A DNA stretch of 64,000 nt from Sphingomonas kyeonggiensis (lineage in GTDB: Bacteria > Pseudomonadota > Alphaproteobacteria > Sphingomonadales > Sphingomonadaceae), in contig NZ_JACHLN010000003.1 in assembly GCF_014204495.1 (NCBI RefSeq), positions 372,001-436,000 of the forward strand, in the 5' to 3' direction. The translations under genes were made by a program, and so were the position numbers. The notes under the pieces were generated by a model, which was not told where the DNA came from, made no database searches, and was given only the letters and a program-made list of their open reading frames with translations. This document shows, piece after piece, positions 41,733 through 50,659 of the stretch (position 1 is the first letter of the stretch; each line of letters starts with the position of its first letter).

Positions 41733-43136
41733 TCAGCCCTCCATCGCCTCCAGTTCCTTGCCCTTGGTCTCGTGGATGAACTTCTGGACCAGGAAGAAGC
41801 TGATCACCGCGCAGACGCCGTAGAAGGTGTAGGCGCCGGTGAGGCTCCACTTCGCCATGCTCGGAAAGGTCTGGGCGATGACATAGTTGGCGCCCCACTG
41901 CGCGAAGCCGCAGACCGCCAGCGCCGAGCCGCGGATCTGGTTGGGGAACATCTCGCCGAGCATCACCCACATCACCGGGCCCCAGCTGACGTTGAAGAAG
42001 ATCACATAGAGATTGGCGGCGACGACTGCGACCATGCCCATCTGCGGGGTGAGGACGAGCTTGCCCGCCGGATCGAGCGTGCCCTGGCTGAAGGCATAGA
42101 CCATCACGAACAGCGTGACCGCCATGCCGGCCGAGCCGATCAGCAGCAGCGGCTTGCGGCCGATCTTGTCGATCACCGCGATCGTGACGAAGCAGGCGGC
42201 GATCGAGACCGCGCCCGAGACGATGTTGATCAGCAGCGCGTCATTCTCGGTGAAGCCGGCGAGCTGCCACAGGGTGGCGCCATAGTAGAAGATCACGTTG
42301 ATGCCGACGAGCTGCTGGAACACCGCGAGCAGCAGGCCCGCCCAGACGATCGCGCGAATGCCGAGAAAGCCGTTCGGCGCGAAGATATCGGCCAGGCGCG
42401 GGCGGTGGTCGGTCGAGAAGCTCGCCTGGATCTCGGCGAGCTTGAGCCCGCCCTCGGTCGCGCCGAACAGGCTGGTGAGCACCTTCAGGGCTTCCGGGTT
42501 GCGCTTCTTGGCGACGAGGTAGCGCGGGCTCTCCGGGATAAAGAACAGCGCGACGAGGAAGACGCCGGCCGGGATCGCCTGCATCAGGTACATCCAGCGC
42601 CAGGCCTCGATCCCGCCGAGATGGCCGAGCGAGCTGCCGGCGGCCTGGGCGAGGTAATAGTTGACCACGAAGGCGGCGGTGAGGCCGGTGATGATCATGA
42701 TCTGCTGGACCGTCGTCATCCGGCCGCGGATGTTCGCGGGGGCGACTTCGGAGATGTACGCCGGCGACAGCACCGACGCGGCGCCGACCGCGATGCCGCC
42801 GATGATGCGGGCGATGACGAAGATGGTGTGATCGTGCGCGAAGCCCTGGACGAGCGCGCCGCCGAGGAAGAGGAGCGCGGCGAGGCGCATGACGTTGCGG
42901 CGGCCCATCGCGTCGGCAAGGGTGCCGGCGAAGAAGGCGCCGAACACGCAGCCGATCAGCAGCGAGCCGACAGTGAAGCCGAGACCGGCCTCGTCGAGCG
43001 TGAAGGCGTGCTTGAGGCCTTCCTGCGTGCCATTCACCGCGCCGCTGTCATATCCGAAAAGCAGGCCGCCGATCGTCGCCACCGCGACGATGGCGCCGAT
43101 CAGGCCGATATTGGCCTTCTGCGCCGTATCATTCAT
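41733..43136 (-). CDS. xylE: MFS sugar transporter (sugar porter family), probable xylose/H+ symporter
   Basis: 467 aa with 12 predicted TM helices. Sugar porter features include 'GYDSGAVNGTQEGL' in TM1, 'RPRIG'-like RGRMTTVQQIMI, PESPRYLV, 'QQLVGINVIFYYGATLW' and the PETKG-like HETKGKELE at the C-terminus. The substrate is inferred as D-xylose from the downstream xylD and the LacI-type site at 43176. Confidence 0.85.
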   Translation of the reverse strand: MNDTAQKANIGLIGAIVAVATIGGLLFGYDSGAVNGTQEGLKHAFTLDEAGLGFTVGSLLIGCVFGAFFAGTLADAMGRRNVMRLAALLFLGGALVQGFAHDHTIFVIARIIGGIAVGAASVLSPAYISEVAPANIRGRMTTVQQIMIITGLTAAFVVNYYLAQAAGSSLGHLGGIEAWRWMYLMQAIPAGVFLVALFFIPESPRYLVAKKRNPEALKVLTSLFGATEGGLKLAEIQASFSTDHRPRLADIFAPNGFLGIRAIVWAGLLLAVFQQLVGINVIFYYGATLWQLAGFTENDALLINIVSGAVSIAACFVTIAVIDKIGRKPLLLIGSAGMAVTLFVMVYAFSQGTLDPAGKLVLTPQMGMVAVVAANLYVIFFNVSWGPVMWVMLGEMFPNQIRGSALAVCGFAQWGANYVIAQTFPSMAKWSLTGAYTFYGVCAVISFFLVQKFIHETKGKELEAMEG

Positions 43137-43175
43137 CTGGTTCGTTCCCCTCCATTGCGCCCCGATCGGACGAAT

Positions 43176-43189
43176 TGTTAGCGGTAACG
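43176..43189 (-). promoter_or_regulatory. LacI-type operator TGTTAGCGGTAACG before the transporter
   Basis: A near-palindrome (AGCGGT core, one base off AGCGCT) 40 bp upstream of the transporter ATG. Same motif as at xylX. Confidence 0.6.
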
Positions 43190-43306
43190 GTGGCTCGATC
43201 CGGCGGGAAAAGCAAGGGCGTTCCGCGCGGCCGGGCGACTCCGTCCAGCGTTGTCATGCTGGACCTGTTTGGGGCGGAGGCCAAGCGTTTCCGCTCCCAG
43301 CGCCGC

Positions 43307-43384
43307 TTCCCCGGCGAAAGCCAGGGCCCAGGGTTTCTCTGCCGTGCTGCTCGTGACCCTGGGCCCCGGCTTTCGCCGGGGAAC
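43307..43384. repeat. REP-like inverted pair between the transporter promoter and xylR end
   Basis: CCCCGGCGAAAGCCAGGGCCC ... GGGCCCCGGCTTTCGCCGGGG pair, just past the LacI-family stop (43399). Probably ends that transcript; one arm has a base change. Confidence 0.8.
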
Positions 43385-43398
43385 AGGCTGCTCGAACG

Positions 43399-44487
43399 TC
43401 AGCGCCGCGCCGCCCGGCCCGCAGCCGGCTTGCCCGCGCCCGGGGGCGGGCCGCAGGATTCGCGCTGGATCAGCTCGAAATCGAGGACCTGCTCCTCGAG
43501 CTTGTCGTTGGTGCCGGCGCGGTGGGCGCGCAGGCGGGCGAGGAGCAGGGTCAGCGCGCTCTCGGCCATGGCGGCGATCGGCTGGCGGACCGTGGTGAGT
43601 TCGGGCCACATGGTGGTGGCGAGCGCGGTATCGTCGAAGCCGACGATGCTGATGTCCTGCGGCACGTGCAGCCCGCGGCGATGCGCGACGCCGACGGCGG
43701 CGGCGGCCATGTCGTCGTTCGAGGCGAAGATCGCGGTGGGCGGGTTCTTGCGGTCGAGCAGCCGCTCGGCGGCGACGATACCCGAGCGGAAGGTGAAATA
43801 GCCCTGCTCGACCGGCATCGCCTTGACGTCGAGCCCGGCGGCCTCGATCGCCTCGACAAAGCCGCGATGGCGCTCGGCCGAGGAGGTCTGGTTCGGGTTG
43901 CCGCGAATGAAGCCGATATTGCGGTGGCCCATGTCGAGCAGATGCTTCGTCATCGCGGCCGAGGCGGCGGCATCGTCGATGCGGACATTGAGGCTGCGCT
44001 CGGGCGGCAGGCCCATCGCGACCGACACCCAGGGGATGCCGGCGGTCTCGAGCTCGGCCCGGACGGGCGCGGCCTCGGACAGCGGCGGCGGCAGGATCAC
44101 GCCCTCGACGCTGGTCGCGGCGAACTGGCGCGTGGCCTCGGCCTGCTCGTCCGCGCGCTCGCCTTCACAGGCTTCGAGCACGAGGTGGCAGCCGGCACGG
44201 CGGGCAGCGGCGAGCGCACCGATCAGGAATTGCGAGAGATAGGCCGCGGACGGGTTCGAATAGAGCAGGCCGATCTGGGTCGCCTCGCCCGCCGCCAGGC
44301 TGCGTGCCGCGCTGTTCGGCGAATAGTTCAGCTTGGCGATCGCCTCGAGAACCGCGTGGCGGGTTGTTTCCCTAACATTGGAACCACCATTGACCACACG
44401 CGATACCGTCATCGCGGACACGCCCGCTTCACGCGCGACGTCCTGGACGGTGACCGTGCCACGGCTTCTACGGCTGGGTCTGCTCAT
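43399..44487 (-). CDS. xylR: LacI-family regulator, probable xylose regulator XylR
   Basis: 362 aa from the ATG at 44487 (MSRPSRRSRGTVTVQDVAREAG); the frame is open further upstream, but HTH homology begins here. The HTH is 'TVTVQDVAREAGVSAMTVSRVVNGGSNVRETTRHAVLEAIAKLNYSPNSAARSL' (about 11-65). The ligand-binding domain has 'IGLLYSNPSAAYLSQFLIGA', 'HRNIGFIRGNPNQTSSAERHRGF' and 'IVGFDDTALATTMWPELTTVRQP'. LacI proteins usually bind palindromes centred on a CG step, and the TGNTAGCGCTANCA sites fit. It is divergent from GH3. Confidence 0.88.
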   Translation of the reverse strand: MSRPSRRSRGTVTVQDVAREAGVSAMTVSRVVNGGSNVRETTRHAVLEAIAKLNYSPNSAARSLAAGEATQIGLLYSNPSAAYLSQFLIGALAAARRAGCHLVLEACEGERADEQAEATRQFAATSVEGVILPPPLSEAAPVRAELETAGIPWVSVAMGLPPERSLNVRIDDAAASAAMTKHLLDMGHRNIGFIRGNPNQTSSAERHRGFVEAIEAAGLDVKAMPVEQGYFTFRSGIVAAERLLDRKNPPTAIFASNDDMAAAAVGVAHRRGLHVPQDISIVGFDDTALATTMWPELTTVRQPIAAMAESALTLLLARLRAHRAGTNDKLEEQVLDFELIQRESCGPPPGAGKPAAGRAARR

Positions 44488-44579
44488 CGTTACGGGGATA
44501 TGCTGCGGTTTCCCTAAATGCAATCGGCGTGAAATCGGTTCGAATGCCCCGGTTGACCGTTCCGGATTTACGCTGATAG

Positions 44580-44593
44580 TGATAGCGCTACCA
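44580..44593 (+). promoter_or_regulatory. LacI-type operator TGATAGCGCTACCA before GH3
   Basis: Near-perfect palindrome. TTGACC at 44553-44558 with GATAGT at 44575-44580 gives a 16-bp-spaced weak promoter that the operator overlaps. It also lies in the xylR divergent gap. Confidence 0.75.
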
Positions 44594-44645
44594 TAACGCA
44601 GACAAGACCGGCGCCCGAGCGCCGCATCACAGAGGGAGAGGTTCG

Positions 44646-47048
44646 TTGCGCAATTTCCGCCGCATCGCCGCGCTTGCCATCGCCGCCACGGCATTGACGC
44701 CCGTACTGGCCGCCCCGGCCCAGGCCCAGGCGGCAAAGGCCGACACCAAGGCGGATCGGCCGCTCTACAAGGATGCCAGCCAGACGGTGGAAGCGCGCGT
44801 CGACGACCTGCTCGCGCGGATGACGCTGGAGGAGAAGGTCGCGCAGCTCGTTGCGATCTGGCTCAAGAAGGATGCGATCCAGACCCCCTCGGGCGAGTTC
44901 GATCCCGCCAAGGCAAGCGTGTCCTTCCCCAACGGCCTGGGCATGATCTCGCGCCCGTCCGACCGCAAGGGCGTGGCCGCGGGCACCACCAATGCCGGTG
45001 CCGACGCGACCGCCAACCGCAATGCGGTGGACACCGCGACGTACATCAACGCCGCGCAGAAATGGTCGATGGAGAAGACCCGGCTCGGCATCCCGATGAT
45101 CATGCACGAGGAAGCGCTGCACGGGCTGGTAGCGCCGGGCGCGACGAGCTTCCCGCAGTCGATCGGCCTCGCCTCGACCTGGAATCCGGGGCTGCTCGAG
45201 AAGGTGTTCAGCGTCGCCGCCGCAGAGGCGCGGGCGCGCGGCGCCAACCTGGTGCTGGCCCCGGTGGTCGATGTCGCGCGCGACCCGCGCTGGGGCCGCA
45301 TCGAGGAGACCTATGGCGAGGATCCGTATCTCGTCTCCGAGATGGGGCTGGCGGCGATCCGCGGCTTCCAGGGGACTACCCTGCCCCTCGCCAAGGACAA
45401 GGTGTTCGTCACGCTCAAGCACATGACCGGGCACGGCCAGCCCGAGAGCGGCACCAATATCGGCCCGGCCTCGCTCGGCGAGCGGACGCTGCGCGAGGAC
45501 TTCTTCCCGCCCTTCGAAAAGGCCGTGACCCAGCTGCCGGTGCGCGCGGTGATGGCGAGCTATAACGAGATCGACGGCATCCCGAGCCATGCCAACAAAT
45601 GGCTGCTCAACGACGTGCTGCGCGGCGAATGGGGCTTCAAGGGCGCGGTGGTCAGCGACTATTTCGCGATCCGCGAGCTGGTGACCCGCCACCATATGTA
45701 CAAGGACGTCAAGGACGCCGGCGCGCGCGCGCTCGATGCGGGCGTCGATGTCGAGACGCCGGACGGCGAAGGCTTCAACTTCCTGATCCAGCTGGTCCGC
45801 GAGGGCAAGGTCAGCACGGGCCAGATCGACAATGCGGTGCGCCGCGTGCTCGAGATGAAGTTCGAAGGCGGGCTGTTCGAGAACCCCTATGCCGATGTGA
45901 AGCTGGCGGAGAAGCGGACCAACACGCCCGAGGCGATCGCGCTGGCCCGCCAGGCTGCGCGTGAGAGCGTTGTGCTGCTCAAGAATTCCAACGGGCTGCT
46001 GCCGCTCGACGCCACCGGCATCAAGCGGATGGCGGTGATCGGCACGCACGCCAGGGACACGCCGATCGGCGGCTATTCGGACATCCCCAACCATGTCGTC
46101 TCGCTGCTCGAGGCGATGCAGGCCGAGGGCAAGGGCAAGTTCGCGGTCGACTATTCGGAAGGCGTGCGGCTGACCGAAGGGCGCGTCTGGGCGCAGGACA
46201 AGGTGACGCTGACCGACGCGGCGACCAACGACAAGCTGCGCGCCGATGCGGTGGCGGCGGCGAAGAACGCCGATGTCGTGGTGATGGTGCTGGGCGGCAA
46301 CGAGGCGCTGAGCCGCGAGGCCTGGGCCGACGACCATCTCGGCGACAGCGACAATCTGGAGCTGCCGGGGCCGCAGAACGAACTGGCCAAGGAGATCATC
46401 GCGCTGGGCAAGCCGGTGGTGGTGATCCTGCTCAACGGCCGCCCCTATGCGGTCAACTATCTCGCCGAAAAGGCGCCGGCGCTGATCGAGGGCTGGTATC
46501 TGGGCGAGCAGACCGGAAATGCGCTTGCCGACGTGCTGTTCGGCCGGTTCAACCCGGGCGGCAAGCTGCCCGTGTCGATCGCGCGCAATGTCGGCCAGCT
46601 GCCGAACTACTACAACAAGAAGCCGAGCGCGCGCCGCGGCTATCTGTTCGGCGACACCAGCCCGCTCTATCCGTTCGGCTACGGCCTTTCCTATTCGACC
46701 TTCGAAATGGGCAAGCCGGTGCTGGGATCGGGCACGATCGGGATCGCCGACAATGTGAAGGTGAGCGTCGACGTGACCAACACCGGCAAGCGCGCCGGCG
46801 ACGAAGTGGTCCAGCTCTACGTACGCGATGACGAGGCGAGCGTGACGCGGCCGACGATCGAGCTCAAGCGCTTCCAGCGGGTGACGCTGCAGCCGGGCGA
46901 GAAGAAGACGGTGAGCTTCGAGCTGACCCCGGCGGACCTGTCGCTGTGGAACGTGCAGATGAAGCGGGTTGTCGAGCCGGGGACGTTCACGATCTCGGCC
47001 GGGCCGAATTCGGTGGACCTGAAGAGCACCACGCTGACGGTTCGGTGA
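44646..47048 (+). CDS. GH3 beta-glycosidase, exported (probable beta-xylosidase/glucosidase)
   Basis: 800 aa from a TTG start (GGGAGAGGTTCG before it). It has a signal peptide ending near AAPAQAQAA. The GH3 N-domain has 'GIPMIMHEEALHGL' and 'RDPRWGRIEETYGEDPYL', with catalytic nucleophile Asp338 in 'AVVSDYFAI'. The C-domain has the acid/base-type segment 'GGNEALSREAWADDHLGDSDNLELPGPQ', and a fibronectin-III-like end (GDEVVQLYVRDDEASVTRPTIELKRF). It removes terminal sugar residues from oligosaccharides; xylosidase activity is inferred from context. Confidence 0.88.
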   Translation: MRNFRRIAALAIAATALTPVLAAPAQAQAAKADTKADRPLYKDASQTVEARVDDLLARMTLEEKVAQLVAIWLKKDAIQTPSGEFDPAKASVSFPNGLGMISRPSDRKGVAAGTTNAGADATANRNAVDTATYINAAQKWSMEKTRLGIPMIMHEEALHGLVAPGATSFPQSIGLASTWNPGLLEKVFSVAAAEARARGANLVLAPVVDVARDPRWGRIEETYGEDPYLVSEMGLAAIRGFQGTTLPLAKDKVFVTLKHMTGHGQPESGTNIGPASLGERTLREDFFPPFEKAVTQLPVRAVMASYNEIDGIPSHANKWLLNDVLRGEWGFKGAVVSDYFAIRELVTRHHMYKDVKDAGARALDAGVDVETPDGEGFNFLIQLVREGKVSTGQIDNAVRRVLEMKFEGGLFENPYADVKLAEKRTNTPEAIALARQAARESVVLLKNSNGLLPLDATGIKRMAVIGTHARDTPIGGYSDIPNHVVSLLEAMQAEGKGKFAVDYSEGVRLTEGRVWAQDKVTLTDAATNDKLRADAVAAAKNADVVVMVLGGNEALSREAWADDHLGDSDNLELPGPQNELAKEIIALGKPVVVILLNGRPYAVNYLAEKAPALIEGWYLGEQTGNALADVLFGRFNPGGKLPVSIARNVGQLPNYYNKKPSARRGYLFGDTSPLYPFGYGLSYSTFEMGKPVLGSGTIGIADNVKVSVDVTNTGKRAGDEVVQLYVRDDEASVTRPTIELKRFQRVTLQPGEKKTVSFELTPADLSLWNVQMKRVVEPGTFTISAGPNSVDLKSTTLTVR

Positions 47049-47057
47049 TCTGTTCAA

Positions 47058-47213
47058 CCCTCTCCCGCTTTCGCGGGAGAGGGTGGTCGAGCGTTAGCGA
47101 GACCGGGTGAGGGTCAGTGGGAGCCACGAGCGGTGCGCTTGCCTCTCGCACACACCCTCCCCCTGGCTCGCGTTGCGAGCCGTCCCTCTCCCGCTAAAGC
47201 GGTAGAGGGATTT
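47058..47213. repeat. Inverted repeats (CCCTCTCCCGCTTTCGCGGGAGAGGG) between convergent GH3 and GH9
   Basis: Palindrome 47058-47083 and a related degenerate copy at 47183-47210 with extra stems. It also appears as a single unit at 62045. It probably serves as a terminator. Confidence 0.7.
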
Positions 47214-48998
47214 TCATTCAGCCAGCCACGCCCCCACCCACACCAGCGGGGCGTTCCAGTTGATCGCGACTTCGTTGAGCGCATAGGCGCGGACATCGTC
47301 GCCCCAGCAGGCTTGCGGCGCGCAGTGCCCCTTGAGCTGCAGCGCCACCGGATCGACCATCGCCACCGAATTGGGGCCGCCCGAGAGCACGCCGGGCGGC
47401 GGGCCGGGCAATGTCGGATCGAGCGACGGCGCCCAGAAGCGATGGTGCGGATGCTGCATCGAGGCGCTGCCATAGCCGCTGACATAGGAGACGCGGTTCG
47501 GGTTGCGGCCGAGGATATAGTCGATCGCGTCGATCACCCCTGCCCGGTATTTCGGATCCTTGGTAATGTCCGCGGCGACACCCAGCACCATCGCCCGGTT
47601 GAGCAGCGCGCCGTTCGAGCCCCAGGGATAGTCCTTGGCCAGATAGGGGATGCGGTAGCCATTGCCCGCCTCGTCGGCGAGGAAACGGTCCGCCGTGGTG
47701 GCGAGCGCGGCGCGCAGGCGCTTCACATCCGCTTGCGCCAGCTTCGACGGGCGCGTCGCCAGCGTGATCGTGCCGAGCGTTGCGACCTGGGGCCAGCCGG
47801 GTTCGCCCGGGGCCTCGCGGAAATGCGGCGAGTCGGCCAGCGCCTTCTCATACTCGGCCTTGCCGGTGGTGACGAACAGCTCGGCTGCCGCCCAGTAGAA
47901 TTCATCGGACAGGTCGGTGTCACCATAGCCGCCCGAGCCGGTGAAGCTGTTGGTGGCATAGACTTCCGGGTTGCGCCGGGCGGCGGCGAAGGCGCGCTCG
48001 GCGGTGGCGAGGCAGCGCGCGGCGAAGGCCGGGTCGAGCGTCTTCCAGATCCGCGCGCACTGGGCGGCAGTGGCGGCGAGGTTGAGCGTCGCGCCGGTGG
48101 TCGGCGGATAGAGCAGGCGCTCGCGATCGTCCTTGTGCGGCGGCGTGGGCAGTGCGGTCCACCAGCGATCGGCGACCTTCTGGTGGGCCATGCCGCCCGC
48201 GTCGATCTCGGCGAAGGGCGCCGGGGGCGCTTCCCACACCGGCTTGCCGGGCGATGGCTGCGGCTTGCCGACGGGAACGCGCAGCCGCGTGCCCTGCGGC
48301 ACCTGCATGCGCAACAGGAAGTCCATCTCGTAGCGCGCTTCGTCGAGCAAGCTTGGGGCGCCGTTGGGGCCGGTGGGGAGTGCCTTCGGATTGCGCTCAT
48401 ACGCGTTGAGCAGCGTCCACAACGCGATGCCGCCATTGACGACATATTTGCCGTGGTCGCCGGCATCGTACCAGCCGCCGGTCACGTCGAGGCTGTAGGG
48501 GCAGCCGGTCCATTCGGTGCCGCGCTCGTCCTTGCCGGCGAAGCAGGTGGCGGTCTCGTGCGGATGCCCGGCGGGGCGCGCCCATTTCGCGCCGACGATG
48601 CGCGCCTCGATGGGGATGCCGGCGCGCTGGTGGTAGAAGAAGGCGAGCGCATCGCGGGCGAGCGGGCGGTAGAGGTTCGGGCGGATCTCGAAGCTGCTGC
48701 TCGTGCCAACCACCGTACGGAGCAGATAGGTGCCAGGCGTGCGGAAGCCGGAGAAGTCGATGCGCTGGACCGTCAGGCCCGAGGCCGCGTCCTCGCCATA
48801 AGGCTCGGTCCTGCCGCGCAGAACGACCTGGCCCTTATTGTCCAGCAACTCCCATGCGCTCACCTCTGCCCCGGCACGCAGGATCGCGCGCTTGGTATCA
48901 CCGGGCTCGAAGCCCAGCTGGTTGACGTCGATCGCCAAGGGCGGAGGAACTGTCGCACCGAGCAGCAGCGGTGCCGCAAGGAGCAGCGCCCTGCTCAC
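47214..48998 (-). CDS. GH9 glycoside hydrolase with N-terminal Ig-like domain
   Basis: 594 aa from a GTG start at 48998 that overlaps the GH43 stop (GTGA). The signal-like start is SRALLLAAPLLLGATVPPP. The CelD-type Ig domain (about 22-110, 'VNQLGFEPGDTKRAILRAG') is followed by the GH9 catalytic domain: 'VTGGWYDAGDHGKYVVNGG' (catalytic Asp pair), 'DEFYWAAAELFVTTG', 'VSYVSGYGSASMQHPHHR' and 'ALNEVAINWNAPLVWVGAWL' (catalytic Glu). GH9 enzymes are mostly endoglucanases; here it may act on xyloglucan or a mixed glucan released with xylan. It ends the six-gene operon. Confidence 0.85.
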   Translation of the reverse strand: MSRALLLAAPLLLGATVPPPLAIDVNQLGFEPGDTKRAILRAGAEVSAWELLDNKGQVVLRGRTEPYGEDAASGLTVQRIDFSGFRTPGTYLLRTVVGTSSSFEIRPNLYRPLARDALAFFYHQRAGIPIEARIVGAKWARPAGHPHETATCFAGKDERGTEWTGCPYSLDVTGGWYDAGDHGKYVVNGGIALWTLLNAYERNPKALPTGPNGAPSLLDEARYEMDFLLRMQVPQGTRLRVPVGKPQPSPGKPVWEAPPAPFAEIDAGGMAHQKVADRWWTALPTPPHKDDRERLLYPPTTGATLNLAATAAQCARIWKTLDPAFAARCLATAERAFAAARRNPEVYATNSFTGSGGYGDTDLSDEFYWAAAELFVTTGKAEYEKALADSPHFREAPGEPGWPQVATLGTITLATRPSKLAQADVKRLRAALATTADRFLADEAGNGYRIPYLAKDYPWGSNGALLNRAMVLGVAADITKDPKYRAGVIDAIDYILGRNPNRVSYVSGYGSASMQHPHHRFWAPSLDPTLPGPPPGVLSGGPNSVAMVDPVALQLKGHCAPQACWGDDVRAYALNEVAINWNAPLVWVGAWLAE

Positions 48999-50659
48999 TC
49001 CCCTGCCCCGGCGAACAGCCCGAACACCGAGCCGACGAAACCGCCGGCGACCTTGGTCGTCAGGCTGTCGGTCTCGACCTGGCCGAGATGCTTCCAGGCG
49101 GGCTTCGCGCCGGGAGCGGCATAGCTGAAGGCATAGCTGCGGCCCTGGACGGCGATGCGCAGGCGCAGCGGGCCGGCGGGCGCGGGTACGGTGGCCAGGG
49201 TCTTGCCGAGCTTCGGGCTGTTCGGGCCCTCGCGCTGGTCGAGGGTGAGCACATCCTTGCCGCCGACGCGCTTCACCCCGACGAAGAACCAGTAATCGTC
49301 GTTCTGCAGCACGGCGAGGCCGGCGCGGTCGCCGTCCTTTTCGGGGGCGAACTTCACGGTGGTTTCGGCCACCGCATTGGTGTGCTGCTGGCGGCGGGCG
49401 AGGAACGACGGGTTGGCATTGTCGCCGAGGCCGGCGGCGCGCGCCTTGAGCATCAGGCCGGCGGCGCCGGTGCGGTACCAGTCCTCGCGCGGGTTGCGCA
49501 GCATCATCCAATAGGCGGGCAGCTTGCTGCGGAAATCGTCGCGGATCGTGAAGGCGCCCGAGGTGGGGAGCGGCGCCTTGCCGTGGGGGAGCGCCGGCCT
49601 TGCGTGCGTCCAGGGGATCGGCGTGGCGGCGGGCAGGATCACCGGCCAGCCGTCCTTCCATTCTACCGGCAGCAGGAAGGTCTCGCGGCCGGTGGTGTAG
49701 AAATCGCCCTCGTACGGGCGGACGGCGAGGAAGGTCGCCCACCATTTGCCGTCGGGCGTGGTGACCAGCTGGGCGTGGCCGGCCGAGGTGATCGGCATCG
49801 GCCGATCGCGGGACAGATCGCGCTGGGTGAGGATCGGGTTGCCGCTCCACGCCTCGTACGGGCCGGTGACCGATTTGGAGCGCAGGATCACCTGGCTATG
49901 GCCCTCGGCGGTGCCGCCCTCGGCACAGCTGAGATAATACCAGCCGTCCTTCTTGAAGATGTGCGGGCCCTCGATCCAGACGGGCTTTTTCGAGATGTCG
50001 ATGCCGCCGTCGACGAGGAGGGTGCGTGGGCCGAAGGTCTTGCTGGTCCTGCGGTCGAACTCCTGCACCCAGATCGCGCGGTGCCCCTGGTAGAGCGGCT
50101 GGCCGCGCGTCGGGCCGTTGTTGACCACCCAGGTGCGGCCGTCATCGTCGAAGAACATCGAGGGATCGATGCCGCCCTCGAGATCGGGCAGCCAGATCGG
50201 ATCGGACCACGGGCCCGCCGGGTTCCTTGCCGTCAGCAGGAAATTGCCGCCGCAATCGACGCAGGTGTTGAGCAGGTAGAAGGTCCCGTCCCTGGCCTGG
50301 ATCGAAGGCGCGAAGACGCCGCGCGACAGGCCGAGCTGCTTGAAATCGAGCATGCCCGGCCGATCGATCGCGTTGCCGATCTGGGTCCAGTGGACGAGGT
50401 CGCGGCTGTGGAAGACCGGGATGCCGGGGTACCAGCCGAAGGTGGAGGTGACGAGGTAGAAGTCGTCGCCGACCCGGGTGACGCTCGGGTCCGGATAGAA
50501 GCCCTTGAGGATTGGGTTGCGATACTCGTTCGGCCCGGCGGTGAGCGCGTCGGATGCGTCCCTGCCGCTATAGGTGAAGCTGGAGAAGGTCGCGACCGGC
50601 TGGGCGATGGCGGGCGCGGCGAGGAGCAGCGCGGCGGCGGTGGTCAGGAAGCGGCTCAT
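48995..50659 (-). CDS. GH43 glycoside hydrolase with C-terminal beta-sandwich
   Basis: 554 aa from the ATG at 50659 overlapping the halogenase stop (ATGA). There is a signal peptide (SRFLTTAAALLLAAPAIAQ). The five-bladed GH43 domain has the catalytic base Asp in 'KGFYPDPSVTRVGDDFYLV', the pKa-setting Asp in 'GGIDPSMFFDDDG' and the acid Glu in 'WIEGPHIFKKDGWYYL'. The C-terminal ~190 residues (FTIRDDFRSKLPAYWMMLRNPREDWYRT...) look like the GH43 C2 concanavalin-like domain of beta-xylosidases. Likely removes xylose or arabinose side units. Confidence 0.88.
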   Translation of the reverse strand: MSRFLTTAAALLLAAPAIAQPVATFSSFTYSGRDASDALTAGPNEYRNPILKGFYPDPSVTRVGDDFYLVTSTFGWYPGIPVFHSRDLVHWTQIGNAIDRPGMLDFKQLGLSRGVFAPSIQARDGTFYLLNTCVDCGGNFLLTARNPAGPWSDPIWLPDLEGGIDPSMFFDDDGRTWVVNNGPTRGQPLYQGHRAIWVQEFDRRTSKTFGPRTLLVDGGIDISKKPVWIEGPHIFKKDGWYYLSCAEGGTAEGHSQVILRSKSVTGPYEAWSGNPILTQRDLSRDRPMPITSAGHAQLVTTPDGKWWATFLAVRPYEGDFYTTGRETFLLPVEWKDGWPVILPAATPIPWTHARPALPHGKAPLPTSGAFTIRDDFRSKLPAYWMMLRNPREDWYRTGAAGLMLKARAAGLGDNANPSFLARRQQHTNAVAETTVKFAPEKDGDRAGLAVLQNDDYWFFVGVKRVGGKDVLTLDQREGPNSPKLGKTLATVPAPAGPLRLRIAVQGRSYAFSYAAPGAKPAWKHLGQVETDSLTTKVAGGFVGSVFGLFAGAGE

